Part shown: piece by piece, positions 29,226-37,468 of the stretch
Numbering within the stretch: position 1 is the stretch's first letter
Layout: every line of letters begins with the position of its first letter
Assembly: GCF_001461695.1 (NCBI RefSeq)
Contig: NZ_AUTC01000138.1
Coordinates: 1-64,000 of the forward strand
Direction of reading: 5' to 3'
Length of the DNA: 64,000 nucleotides
Source of the DNA: Sinorhizobium fredii USDA 205
Lineage (GTDB): Bacteria > Pseudomonadota > Alphaproteobacteria > Rhizobiales > Rhizobiaceae
Program-made: the position numbers and the translations under genes
Notes under the pieces: generated by a model
What the model saw: only the letters and a program-made list of their open reading frames with translations
Databases searched by the model: none
Told to the model about the DNA's origin: nothing

Positions 29226-29250
29226 AAACCCGGCCACGAGGACCGGGTTT
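29226..29250 (-). terminator. Hairpin between pckA and arfB
   Basis: AAACCCGG and CCGGGTTT form an 8-bp stem around a nine-base loop. On the minus strand a short T-containing run follows. It lies downstream of pckA, after the RIME1-like repeat, and may end the pckA transcript. Confidence 0.55.
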
Positions 29251-29265
29251 CACGTGAATCATGGC

Positions 29266-29369
29266 CTACAGCGCCGTGCGTCTTTTCAGACGCACAAAGG
29301 TCGCTGTAGCACTTTGAATTGCTGCATGTTTTTATCCTTAAATCGGGTACGATTTAAGGAAACATGCAG
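29266..29369 (+). repeat. RIME1-like palindromic repeat, copy 2
   Basis: A 104-bp copy of the element at 7410-7513, same orientation, four differences. Here the first palindrome's outer stem is perfect over eight pairs (CTACAGCG and CGCTGTAG), where copy 1 has a mismatch. It ends four bases from the pckA stop codon. The hairpins could also serve as the pckA transcript end. Confidence 0.85.
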
Positions 29370-29373
29370 TAAT

Positions 29374-30984
29374 CTATTCGGCGGCCAGTTTGGTGGCCGG
29401 AGCGGCATCGCGCACGCTGCCGTCGACATGGCTCTCGAATTTGGCGAAGTTGGCGATGAACATGTCGACCAGCCGCCGTGCCTGAGCATCATAGGCAAGA
29501 CCGTCCGACCAGGTCGAACGCGGATCGAGGATGCGGTCGTCGACGCCCGGCACCGAGACCGGCACGGCGAAGCCGAAATTCGCGTCGGTGCGGAAGGCGG
29601 CGCTGTTCAGCGAACCGTCGAGGGCCGCCGAAAGAAGCGCGCGGGTGACCTTGATCGGCATGCGGCTGCCCGTGCCGTAGGCGCCGCCGGTCCAGCCGGT
29701 GTTGACGAGCCAGCAGGTGACGCCGTTGCTGGCGATCAGGTCCTTCAGCAGGTTGCCGTATTCGGACGGATGACGCGGCATGAACGGGGCGCCGAAGCAG
29801 GTCGAGAAGGTCGCTTCCGGTTCCGTCACGCCCTTTTCCGTGCCGGCGACCTTGGCGGTGTAGCCGGACAGGAAGTGGTACATGGCCTGTTCCGGCGTCA
29901 GCTTGGCGATCGGCGGCAGCACGCCGAAGGCATCGGCCGTCAGCATGATGATGGTGCGCGGCTGCGGCGCCGTACCGGTCTCGCTGGCATTCGGAATGAA
30001 GTCGAGCGGATAGGCGATACGGGTGTTTTCGGTGAGCGAGCCGTTGTCGAAGTCGGGGGCGCGCCGCTCGTCGAGGACGACGTTCTCCATGACGGTGCCG
30101 AAGCGCCGCGTCGTCGCGAAGATCTCCGGCTCGGCCGCTTCCGACAGGCGGATCGCCTTGGCGTAGCAGCCGCCTTCGAAATTGAAGACGCCCTTGTCGC
30201 TCCAGCCATGCTCGTCGTCACCGATCAGCGTGCGCTTCGGGTCGGCCGAAAGCGTCGTCTTGCCGGTGCCGGAGAGGCCGAAGAAGATGGCGGTGTCGCC
30301 GGCCGGGCCGACATTTGCCGAGCAGTGCATCGGCATGACGGCCTTGTTCGGCAGCAGGTAGTTGAGCACGGTGAAGACCGATTTCTTCATCTCGCCGGCA
30401 TAGGACGTGCCGCCGATCAGGACGAGGCCCCTGGTCAGGTCGCAGGCGATGATCGTCTCGCTGCGGCAGCCGTGGCGCTCCGGATTGGCCTTGAAGCTCG
30501 GCAGGTCGATGATCGTCAGCTTCGGCAGGAACGTCGCCAGCGCCTCGCGCGGCGGACGGATCAGCAGATTGCGGATGAACAGCGAGTGCCAGGCAAATTC
30601 CGTGACGACACGGGTCGGCAAGGCATTCTCCTGATCGGCACCGCCGACGAGGTCTTGCACATAGAGCGACATGCCCCTGGCATGCGCCAGCATGTCCTGG
30701 CGGAGGCGCTCGAAGTTTTCCGGGGAGATGGCGCTGTTGTTGTCCCACCAGATCTGATCGGCGGTCGCCGCATCACGCACGACGTATTTGTCCTTGGGCG
30801 AGCGGCCGGTGTGCTGGCCGGTGCGGGCGCAAAGTGCGCCATGGGCCGTCAACTGGGCCTCGCCGCGGCGAAGGGCTTCCTCATAAAGCTCCGCTGCCTC
30901 GAAGTTGTAGCGAACGACCGAGAGGTCGGAAAAACCGATCGTTTCCAATCCGTTCGAGGGGTTGCGGTTGCCGAGTTGCTCCAT
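29374..30984 (-). CDS. pckA: Phosphoenolpyruvate carboxykinase (ATP)
   Basis: A 536-residue enzyme that decarboxylates and phosphorylates oxaloacetate to PEP, first step of gluconeogenesis on C4 acids. The kinase motif [13 protein letters not shown] lies near residue 235 and the metal site GDDEHGWS near residue 257. ATG 30984 is preceded by GGAAG and matches the rhizobial N-terminus [10 protein letters not shown]; the open frame extends 25 codons further. The gene is divergent from chvI, sharing a 335-base regulatory region. Confidence 0.97.
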   Translation of the reverse strand: MEQLGNRNPSNGLETIGFSDLSVVRYNFEAAELYEEALRRGEAQLTAHGALCARTGQHTGRSPKDKYVVRDAATADQIWWDNNSAISPENFERLRQDMLAHARGMSLYVQDLVGGADQENALPTRVVTEFAWHSLFIRNLLIRPPREALATFLPKLTIIDLPSFKANPERHGCRSETIIACDLTRGLVLIGGTSYAGEMKKSVFTVLNYLLPNKAVMPMHCSANVGPAGDTAIFFGLSGTGKTTLSADPKRTLIGDDEHGWSDKGVFNFEGGCYAKAIRLSEAAEPEIFATTRRFGTVMENVVLDERRAPDFDNGSLTENTRIAYPLDFIPNASETGTAPQPRTIIMLTADAFGVLPPIAKLTPEQAMYHFLSGYTAKVAGTEKGVTEPEATFSTCFGAPFMPRHPSEYGNLLKDLIASNGVTCWLVNTGWTGGAYGTGSRMPIKVTRALLSAALDGSLNSAAFRTDANFGFAVPVSVPGVDDRILDPRSTWSDGLAYDAQARRLVDMFIANFAKFESHVDGSVRDAAPATKLAAE

Positions 30985-31319
30985 GGTCAAGCTTCCTTCG
31001 TCTCTGGCCAATGGCGTTGAATTTCCTTGGAACATACTGACAGTGTCTGCTGAACACAAGAGAGCTAAATCTAAAATGCTAATGATATCAGTATATTAAT
31101 CGATTTAAAGAAAAATATGCATTTTTTAATCGGTTGAATCCAGCCTTGCAAATGAGCATCTGAGACCCACCTCTCCGGCATCGGTCGCTACGTGCTTTTT
31201 GTGCTTCGCCACAATTTGTTCCACCTTTATACTCAAGTAACGCAGCCGTGACTTGCGGTTGCCGCCGCTTCGAAGAGCGGATCGCGGCGCCGGACCCATA
31301 AAGACGGAGTTGAAACACG
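30985..31319. promoter_or_regulatory. Divergent pckA/chvI regulatory region
   Basis: A 335-base gap between divergent genes that must hold both promoters. The segment 31060-31135 is strikingly A+T rich against the surrounding GC. Short palindromes ACTGACAGT (31035-31043) and TGATATCA (31083-31090) lie on the pckA side. In S. meliloti pckA is controlled by carbon source through a LacI-type regulator; which of these sites it would use cannot be told here. Confidence 0.6.
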
Positions 31320-32045
31320 ATGCAGACCATCGCGCTTGTCGATGACGACCGTAACATCCTGACATCGGTATCCATCGCGCTGGAAGCCGAGGGCTACAAG
31401 GTCGAAACCTATACCGATGGCGCCTCCGCGCTCGAGGGCCTGGTGGCGCGCCCGCCGCACCTTGCGATCTTCGATATCAAGATGCCGCGCATGGACGGCA
31501 TGGAATTGCTGCGGCGGCTTCGGCAGAAATCCGATCTGCCGGTGATCTTCCTGACCTCCAAGGACGAGGAGATCGACGAGCTCTTCGGCCTGAAGATGGG
31601 CGCGGACGATTTCATCACGAAGCCGTTCTCGCAGCGACTGCTGGTCGAGCGCGTCAAGGCGATCCTGCGCCGCGCACCGGCCCGCGATGCGGCCGCGGCC
31701 GGCGTCACTGGCCTTGCCAAGAGCGCCGACACGCCGTCCCGTTCGCTGGAGCGCGGGCAGCTGGTCATGGACCAGGAGCGTCACACCTGCACCTGGAAGA
31801 GCGAACCGGTCACCCTCACCGTCACCGAGTTCCTCATCCTGCATTCGCTGGCGCAGCGCCCCGGCGTCGTGAAGAGCCGCGACGCGCTGATGGATGCGGC
31901 CTATGACGAACAGGTCTACGTCGACGACCGGACGATCGACAGCCACATCAAGCGGCTTCGCAAGAAGTTCAAGATGGTCGACGGCGACTTCGATATGATC
32001 GAGACACTCTATGGCGTCGGCTACCGCTTCCGCGAGTCCGCCTGA
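31320..32045 (+). CDS. chvI: Response regulator ChvI
   Basis: A 241-residue OmpR-type regulator. The receiver domain has the acidic pair DDD at 8-10, phospho-acceptor Asp52 in [13 protein letters not shown] and Lys in FITKPFSQ. The C-terminal winged helix ends with the usual [17 protein letters not shown] and TLYGVGYRF. With the kinase ChvG/ExoS it controls exopolysaccharide, flagella and acid/host responses in rhizobia and Agrobacterium. Confidence 0.97.
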   Translation: MQTIALVDDDRNILTSVSIALEAEGYKVETYTDGASALEGLVARPPHLAIFDIKMPRMDGMELLRRLRQKSDLPVIFLTSKDEEIDELFGLKMGADDFITKPFSQRLLVERVKAILRRAPARDAAAAGVTGLAKSADTPSRSLERGQLVMDQERHTCTWKSEPVTLTVTEFLILHSLAQRPGVVKSRDALMDAAYDEQVYVDDRTIDSHIKRLRKKFKMVDGDFDMIETLYGVGYRFRESA

Positions 32046-32306
32046 GGCCACGCGGGGCTTGCCTTCGCACCGATTGTGGCCCATTGAAAACCGACGCGGC
32101 CACCGAACGGGATCGCAGCTCGCGACTGGTGAGCGGTCTATGATGATAGCGGCGATCGATTCCGCCAGATAACGCGGGCTTCGGCGAAGGCGCCGCAATA
32201 TGCTTGACCTCAAGCCCGACCCTTCGGTGCTCCGATCGCGGAATCGGCGGCGCGACGCTGAAGGATGGCTTGGGCGCAAGAGCGGTAGGCCGGTCCCGGG
32301 GGGCTG

Positions 32307-34141
32307 ATGCGCAAACGAAAGGGCGGCGAATATTTCGTCGTGGGAGCGGAAGACTTGGTAGAAGTCTTGCAGGGCGAGATCGAAGATTCGGACGGGCGGC
32401 CATCAGCGCTGCGTGGAAGGCGCCGATGGGCGCATCCCTTTACGCTGATCCGCAGGCTGTTCGGCAACGCCGTCTTCTCCAGCCTGACGCGGCGCATCGT
32501 CTTCTTCAACCTCGTCGCGCTCGTCGTGCTGGTCGGCGGGATCATGTATCTGAACCAGTTCCGCGAAGGCCTGATCGACGCCCGCGTGGAAAGCCTGCTG
32601 ACGCAGGGGGAGATCATCGCCGGCGCCATCTCCGCTTCGGCGTCGGTCGACACCAACTCGATCACCATCGACCCGCAAAAACTGCTCGAACTACAGGCCG
32701 GCGAAAGCATAACCCCGCTGCCGAGCGACGAGGATCTGGAATTCCCGATTATCCAGGAGGGGTCGCGCCGGTCCTCAGAAGGCTGATCTCGCCGACCCGG
32801 ACGCGCGCCCGCCTGTTCGATGCCGACGCCGACCTGCTGCTCGACTCGCGCCATCTCTATAGCGGCGGCCAGGTGCTGCGTTTCGACCTCCCGCCCGTCG
32901 ATCCGGAGACGTCAAGCGTTTCGGAGAAGATCGGTACCTGGTTCAACCGCCTGCTGCAACCGGGCGACCTGCCGCTCTACAAGGAGCCGCCGGGCGGCAA
33001 CGGTTCGATCTATCCGGAAGTGATGAACGCGCTGACCGGGGTGCGCGGCGCGGTGGTGCGCGTCACCGAGAGGGGCGAGCTGATCGTATCCGTGGCAGTG
33101 CCGGTGCAGCGCTTCCGCGCCGTGCTCGGCGTGCTGCTGCTCTCCACCCAGGCGGGCGACATCGACAAGATCGTCCATGCCGAACGCCTGGCGATCATCC
33201 GCGTCTTCGGGGTGGCGGCGCTGGTCAACGTCATTCTGTCGCTGCTCCTGTCGTCGACGATCGCCAATCCCTTGCGCAGGCTGTCGGCCGCCGCCATCCG
33301 CGTGCGTCGCGGCGGCGCCAAGGAGCGTGAGGAAATCCCCGATTTCTCGTCGCGCCAGGACGAGATCGGCAACCTCTCGGTGGCGCTCCGGGAGATGACC
33401 ACGGCGCTTTACGACCGCATCGCCGCGATCGAGAACTTTGCCGCCGACGTCAGCCACGAGCTCAAGAATCCGCTCACTTCGCTGAGAAGCGCCGTCGAAA
33501 CCCTGCCGCTGGCACGCACGGAAGACTCGAAAAAGCGGCTTCTCGACATTATCCAGCACGACGTCCGGCGCCTCGACCGGCTGATCAGCGACATTTCCGA
33601 CGCCTCGCGGCTCGATGCCGAACTGGCGCGCAGCGACGCCAAGAAGATCGACATGGAAAAGCTCCTCGGCGATATGATCGACATCTCCCGGCAGATTCGC
33701 GGCAAGAAGAAACCCGTGCTGCTCGACTTCGTCGTCGATCGCAAGGACAATCCGAAGGCGAACTTCATCGTCAGCGGCTACGACCTGCGTATCGGGCAGA
33801 TCATCACCAATCTCATCGAGAACGCCCGCTCCTTCGTACCGGAGCCGAACGGCCGGATCATCCTACGGCTGGCCCGTTCGCGGTCGCGCTGCCTCGTCTA
33901 TGTCGAGGACAACGGACCCGGCATCCAGGCGGAAGACATCGACCGGATCTTCGAGCGCTTCTACACGGACCGGCCGGAGGCCGAGGATTTCGGCCAGAAC
34001 TCCGGTCTCGGTCTGTCGATTTCGCGCCAGATCGCCGAGGCGCATGGCGGCACGCTCAAGGCGGAAAACATCGTCGGCAAGGGCGGCGAGGTGACCGGTG
34101 CCCGCTTCATCCTTTCGCTTCCTGCCGAGCCGCACGCGTGA
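32307..34141 (+). pseudogene. chvG: Sensor kinase ChvG/ExoS, interrupted by a one-base frameshift
   Basis: The membrane sensor kinase paired with ChvI. The N-terminal frame from ATG 32307 carries the cytoplasmic region, a transmembrane segment (IVFFNLVALVVLVGGIMYL) and part of the periplasmic domain, then stops at 32786. The rest is in the next frame from about 32763: it starts VAPVLRRLISPTRTRARLF and has the second membrane segment, the HAMP region, the H-box AADVSHELKNPLTSLRS and the ATPase domain to 34141. The junction is at GGGG 32759-32762; one extra base there restores an uninterrupted protein of about 610 residues. In S. meliloti this gene is essential, so either the sequence has an error or a lesion is tolerated. 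Confidence 0.9.
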
Positions 34142-34596
34142 GCGCGCCAAGCTGCAATATCCACGGCACCGCCATGGTGCTCGGCACGACCGGTTTCCTC
34201 GTCACCGGCCCTTCCGGATCGGGAAAATCGGCCCTGGCGCTCGCCTGCATTGCCGAAGTCAAGCGCCGCGGACGCTTCGCGGCGCTGGTTGCCGACGACC
34301 GGGTCGACCTGACGCTCGAAAACGGGCGGATCGTGGCACGCTGCCCCCCGTCCATCCGTGGCCTGATCGAGATCCGCGGCAGCGGCATAGCGGAAATCGA
34401 AACCGTGTCCGCCTGTGTCCTCGACTGGGCGATCATGCCGGTGCGCGCGCCATTCGATCCGCGCCTGCCCCCGGAGCAGGAGAAACTGAAGCTGGAGATC
34501 GGGCGAAGCCTGCCGATGCTGCGTCTTCCGATTGAAACTCTCTTCTCACCGGTCGATGCACTCGCGGTATTGCTGCCGGAAAATCTAGGCCTTTAG
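34138..34596 (+). CDS. hprK: HPr kinase/phosphorylase, short alphaproteobacterial type
   Basis: A 152-residue protein consisting only of the catalytic domain of HprK; Gram-positive enzymes are about 310 residues. The P-loop TGPSGSGKSALAL lies near residue 23, and the HprK signature LIEIRGSGIAEIE near residue 80. It starts at GTG 34138, overlapping the chvG stop. It would phosphorylate a serine of the nearby HPr, linking carbon status to the ChvG/ChvI locus. Confidence 0.93.
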   Translation: MSAPSCNIHGTAMVLGTTGFLVTGPSGSGKSALALACIAEVKRRGRFAALVADDRVDLTLENGRIVARCPPSIRGLIEIRGSGIAEIETVSACVLDWAIMPVRAPFDPRLPPEQEKLKLEIGRSLPMLRLPIETLFSPVDALAVLLPENLGL

Positions 34597-34751
34597 CCTT
34601 AATGAGAGGCAGGCCGGCTGCTTTTTCGGCATTTTTGGCTTGCACTTCGGCTTTTCCTTGCCAAGATGGCCGCCCCAACAGGTGGACGAAATTGCTGCAT
34701 TGCGATATCTGACCATCGACGAGTTGCACTGCAGTTGGAGCAAAGATACCC

Positions 34752-35153
34752 ATGATCGGACTTGTGCTTGTCACCCATGGCAAGCTGGCGGATGAGTTTC
34801 GGCTTGCCTTGGAGCATGTCGTCGGTCCGCAAAGAGCTATCGAGACGGTGTGCATCGGCCCCGAGGACGACATGGACCAGCGGCGTCAGGATATCCTCGA
34901 CGCGGTCGAAGGTGCCGACGAAGGCAACGGCGTGATCATCCTGACCGACATGTTCGGCGGCACGCCCTCCAATCTCGCCATTTCCGTGATGCGCAGCGGC
35001 ATCGTCGAAGTGATCGCCGGCGTCAACCTGCCGATGCTGATCAAGCTCGCCGGTGTCCGTGGCGAAAGCGACATGGACAAGGCCCTCGTCGAGGCTTCCG
35101 AGGCGGGCCGCAAATACATCAATGTCGCCAGCCGCGTCCTGAGTGGTAAATAA
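34752..35153 (+). CDS. manX: PTS EIIA component, mannose family
   Basis: A 133-residue EIIA(Man)-fold protein. The phospho-accepting His is His9 in LVLVTHGKLAD; the strand ILTDMFGGTPSN is typical. No EIIB, EIIC or EIID gene accompanies it, so it is probably regulatory rather than a sugar transporter part. It follows hprK by 155 bases and its stop overlaps the HPr start (TAATG). Confidence 0.93.
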   Translation: MIGLVLVTHGKLADEFRLALEHVVGPQRAIETVCIGPEDDMDQRRQDILDAVEGADEGNGVIILTDMFGGTPSNLAISVMRSGIVEVIAGVNLPMLIKLAGVRGESDMDKALVEASEAGRKYINVASRVLSGK

Positions 35154-35443
35154 TGGACCACCTCTCCGACACGGCGCTGACGCGCGAGCTGCTGATCATC
35201 AACAAGCGCGGCCTGCACGCGCGGGCCTCGGCGAAATTCGTCCAGACGGTCGAGGCCTACGACGCCGAGATCACCGTATCCAAGGACGGAATGACGGTCG
35301 GCGGAACATCGATCATGGGATTGATGATGCTGGCAGCCAGCACCGGCTGCACGGTCTTCGTGACTGCCAGCGGCAACCAGGCCGAAGAGGCTCTGAACGC
35401 CCTCGACGCGCTGGTGCGCGACAAGTTCGGCGAAGAGATGTGA
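35153..35443 (+). CDS. HPr phosphocarrier protein
   Basis: A 96-residue HPr-family protein. The phospho-His is in GLHARASAKF near residue 22, and the HprK-target Ser region is SIMGLMMLAAS near residue 55. It acts between PtsP/EI-type enzymes and EIIA proteins. No EI gene is in this window. Confidence 0.93.
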   Translation: MDHLSDTALTRELLIINKRGLHARASAKFVQTVEAYDAEITVSKDGMTVGGTSIMGLMMLAASTGCTVFVTASGNQAEEALNALDALVRDKFGEEM

Positions 35444-35454
35444 GCGTCGTGCAT

Positions 35455-35480
35455 GGCCTCCGACTTTTGCATCGGAGGCC
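35455..35480 (+). terminator. Hairpin after the HPr gene
   Basis: GGCCTCCGA and TCGGAGGCC form a perfect 9-bp stem around an eight-base loop, 11 bases after the HPr stop. There is no T tract, so termination is plausible rather than certain. Confidence 0.55.
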
Positions 35481-35482
35481 TG

Positions 35483-35590
35483 CCCCACCCTAACTCTCTC
35501 CCCGCAGGCGGGGATAGGGACTTGAGGGCGCGCCGCCCGTCCCTTCGCTCCGCTTGCGGGGAAAAGGTGGCCGGCACGCCGGAGGAGAGG
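35483..35590. repeat. Rhizobial intergenic palindrome (CCCCGC-GCGGGG type)
   Basis: It begins CCCCACCCTAACTCTCTCC and contains CTCCCCGC-ag-GCGGGGA and a degenerate second hairpin, with the GGAGGAGAGGG tail. It has the same plan as 12369-12463 and 49436-49545 but is less symmetrical. It lies between the HPr gene and the ahcY operator. Confidence 0.7.
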
Positions 35591-35625
35591 GCAGCCAAGC
35601 CGGACCCAATCTCGGCCGATATAAA

Positions 35626-35647
35626 CATATAAAGACCTCTTTATATG
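35626..35647. promoter_or_regulatory. Candidate operator of ahcY (SAM-cycle regulator)
   Basis: A palindrome with perfect 10-bp arms, CATATAAAGA and TCTTTATATG, separated by CC. It lies 127 bases before the ahcY ATG. The A+T-rich arms stand out in this genome. They agree with my recollection of the motif bound by ArsR-family SAM/SAH-responsive regulators in alphaproteobacteria, which control methionine-cycle genes; this assignment is an inference. No gene for such a regulator is in the window. Confidence 0.75.
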
Positions 35648-35774
35648 ATGGTTGCCCTCACCGGCGATTCCTGATAGACCGGGCCCACTCTCCCCCGCGG
35701 ACTTACGCGCGGGAGGCATATGATGCCGCCGGAACACGTCGCGGCGCGCCCAAGGAACCAGCCTGGAGAACTCC

Positions 35775-37175
35775 ATGACCGCAACTCAGGACTATATTGT
35801 CGCCGACATCGGGCTTGCCGATTTCGGTCGCAAGGAAATCGCCATCGCCGAAACGGAAATGCCGGGCCTGATGGCCTGCCGCGAGGAGTTCGGCGCATCG
35901 AAGCCGCTGAAGGGTGCGCGGATCACCGGCTCGCTGCACATGACCATCCAGACCGCCGTCCTCATCGAGACGCTTGTTGCGCTCGGCGCGGAAGTCCGCT
36001 GGGCGTCCTGCAACATCTTCTCGACGCAGGACCATGCCGCAGCGGCGATCGCTGCAAGCGGCGTACCGGTCTTCGCCGTCAAGGGCGAGACCCTCGAGGA
36101 ATACTGGACCTATACCGACAAGATCTTCCAGTGGGCCGACGGCGGCTTCTCCAACATGATCCTCGATGATGGCGGCGATGCCACCATGTACATCCTGCTC
36201 GGCGCCCGCGCCGAAGCCGGCGAGAACGTGCTGAAGAATCCCGGCTCGGAGGAAGAAGAAATCCTCTTCGCCCAGATCAAGAAGCGGCTCGCCGCCTCGC
36301 CGGGCTGGTTCACCAAGCAGCGCGACGCCATCAAGGGCGTCACGGAAGAGACGACCACCGGCGTCAACCGCCTCTACCAGCTCCAGGCCAAGGGCCTGCT
36401 GCCCTTCCCGGCGATCAACGTCAACGACAGCGTCACCAAGTCGAAGTTCGACAATAAGTACGGCTGCAAGGAATCGCTCGTCGATGGCATCCGCCGCGGT
36501 ACCGACGTGATGATGGCCGGCAAGGTCGCCGTGGTCTGCGGCTATGGCGACGTCGGCAAGGGCTCGGCCGCCTCGCTGCAGGGCGCCGGCGCCCGCGTCA
36601 AGGTCACCGAAATCGATCCGATCTGCGCGCTGCAGGCCGCCATGGACGGCTACGAGGTGGTGCAGCTCGAGGACGTCGTCTCGAGCGCCGACATCTTCAT
36701 CACCACCACCGGCAATAAGGACGTCATCCGCATCGAGCATATGCGCGAGATGAAGGACATGGCGATCGTCGGCAATATCGGCCACTTCGACAACGAGATC
36801 CAGGTCTCCGCGCTCCGGAACCTCAAGTGGACGAACGTCAAGCCGCAGGTCGACCTGATCGAATTCCCGAAGGGTAACCGGCTGATCCTGCTTTCGGAAG
36901 GTCGCCTCCTGAACCTCGGCAACGCCACGGGGCACCCGTCCTTCGTCATGTCGGCCTCGTTCTCCAACCAGGTGCTGGCGCAGATCGAGCTCTTCACCAA
37001 GGGCGGCAACTACCATAATGAGGTCTACATTCTGCCGAAGCAGCTCGACGAGAAGGTCGCCCGCCTGCACCTCGCCAAGCTCGGCGCCAAGCTGACCGAG
37101 CTCTCGGAAGAGCAGGCCGGCTATATCGGCGTCAAGCCGCAGGGCCCGTTCAAGGCTGAACACTACCGGTACTAA
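35775..37175 (+). CDS. ahcY: Adenosylhomocysteinase
   Basis: A 466-residue NAD-dependent enzyme that hydrolyses S-adenosylhomocysteine to adenosine and homocysteine, keeping methylation going. The NAD fold motif [18 protein letters not shown] lies near residue 255, and the C-terminus ends in KAEHYRY with the conserved Lys and Tyr. A single gene with its own operator candidate upstream and terminator downstream. Confidence 0.97.
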   Translation: MTATQDYIVADIGLADFGRKEIAIAETEMPGLMACREEFGASKPLKGARITGSLHMTIQTAVLIETLVALGAEVRWASCNIFSTQDHAAAAIAASGVPVFAVKGETLEEYWTYTDKIFQWADGGFSNMILDDGGDATMYILLGARAEAGENVLKNPGSEEEEILFAQIKKRLAASPGWFTKQRDAIKGVTEETTTGVNRLYQLQAKGLLPFPAINVNDSVTKSKFDNKYGCKESLVDGIRRGTDVMMAGKVAVVCGYGDVGKGSAASLQGAGARVKVTEIDPICALQAAMDGYEVVQLEDVVSSADIFITTTGNKDVIRIEHMREMKDMAIVGNIGHFDNEIQVSALRNLKWTNVKPQVDLIEFPKGNRLILLSEGRLLNLGNATGHPSFVMSASFSNQVLAQIELFTKGGNYHNEVYILPKQLDEKVARLHLAKLGAKLTELSEEQAGYIGVKPQGPFKAEHYRY

Positions 37176-37205
37176 TCCTTATCCGGGCAATCCACAACAT
37201 CTTGT

Positions 37206-37241
37206 GGCCGCGTTCTTGACAGAGAGCGCGGCCGCTTTTTT
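37206..37241 (+). terminator. Intrinsic terminator of ahcY
   Basis: GGCCGCG pairs with CGCGGCC, with weaker pairing further in, followed by GCTTTTTT. It starts 30 bases after the ahcY stop. Confidence 0.82.
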
Positions 37242-37468
37242 GGGACGCGCACTTTCCGGCGAATCGTCAAAGAAGTATGGTTTAAGTCATTGATTCGTGA
37301 CGCGGTGCGGGGCCTAAAGCGTTGCGAGCGGGGATGTCTTGTCGGAAAGCGGCAATGAGACGGAGACAGACCGGGGATGCAATCGGAACGGACGCAAACC
37401 CTCCTCGAGGGTTTCGGGCATGGCGACGCGCGGTCGGCAGCACTTTGCGGATCAACGGGGACGGCGCC

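Noticed and set aside
32046..32306. RIME element expected in the chvI-chvG gap
   Set aside because: Neither large palindrome of the RIME1-like copies is present; only short GC-rich inverted matches are seen.
35648..35774. SAH or SAM riboswitch before ahcY
   Set aside because: I could not draw the conserved helices of any known class; the palindromic operator just upstream is a simpler explanation.
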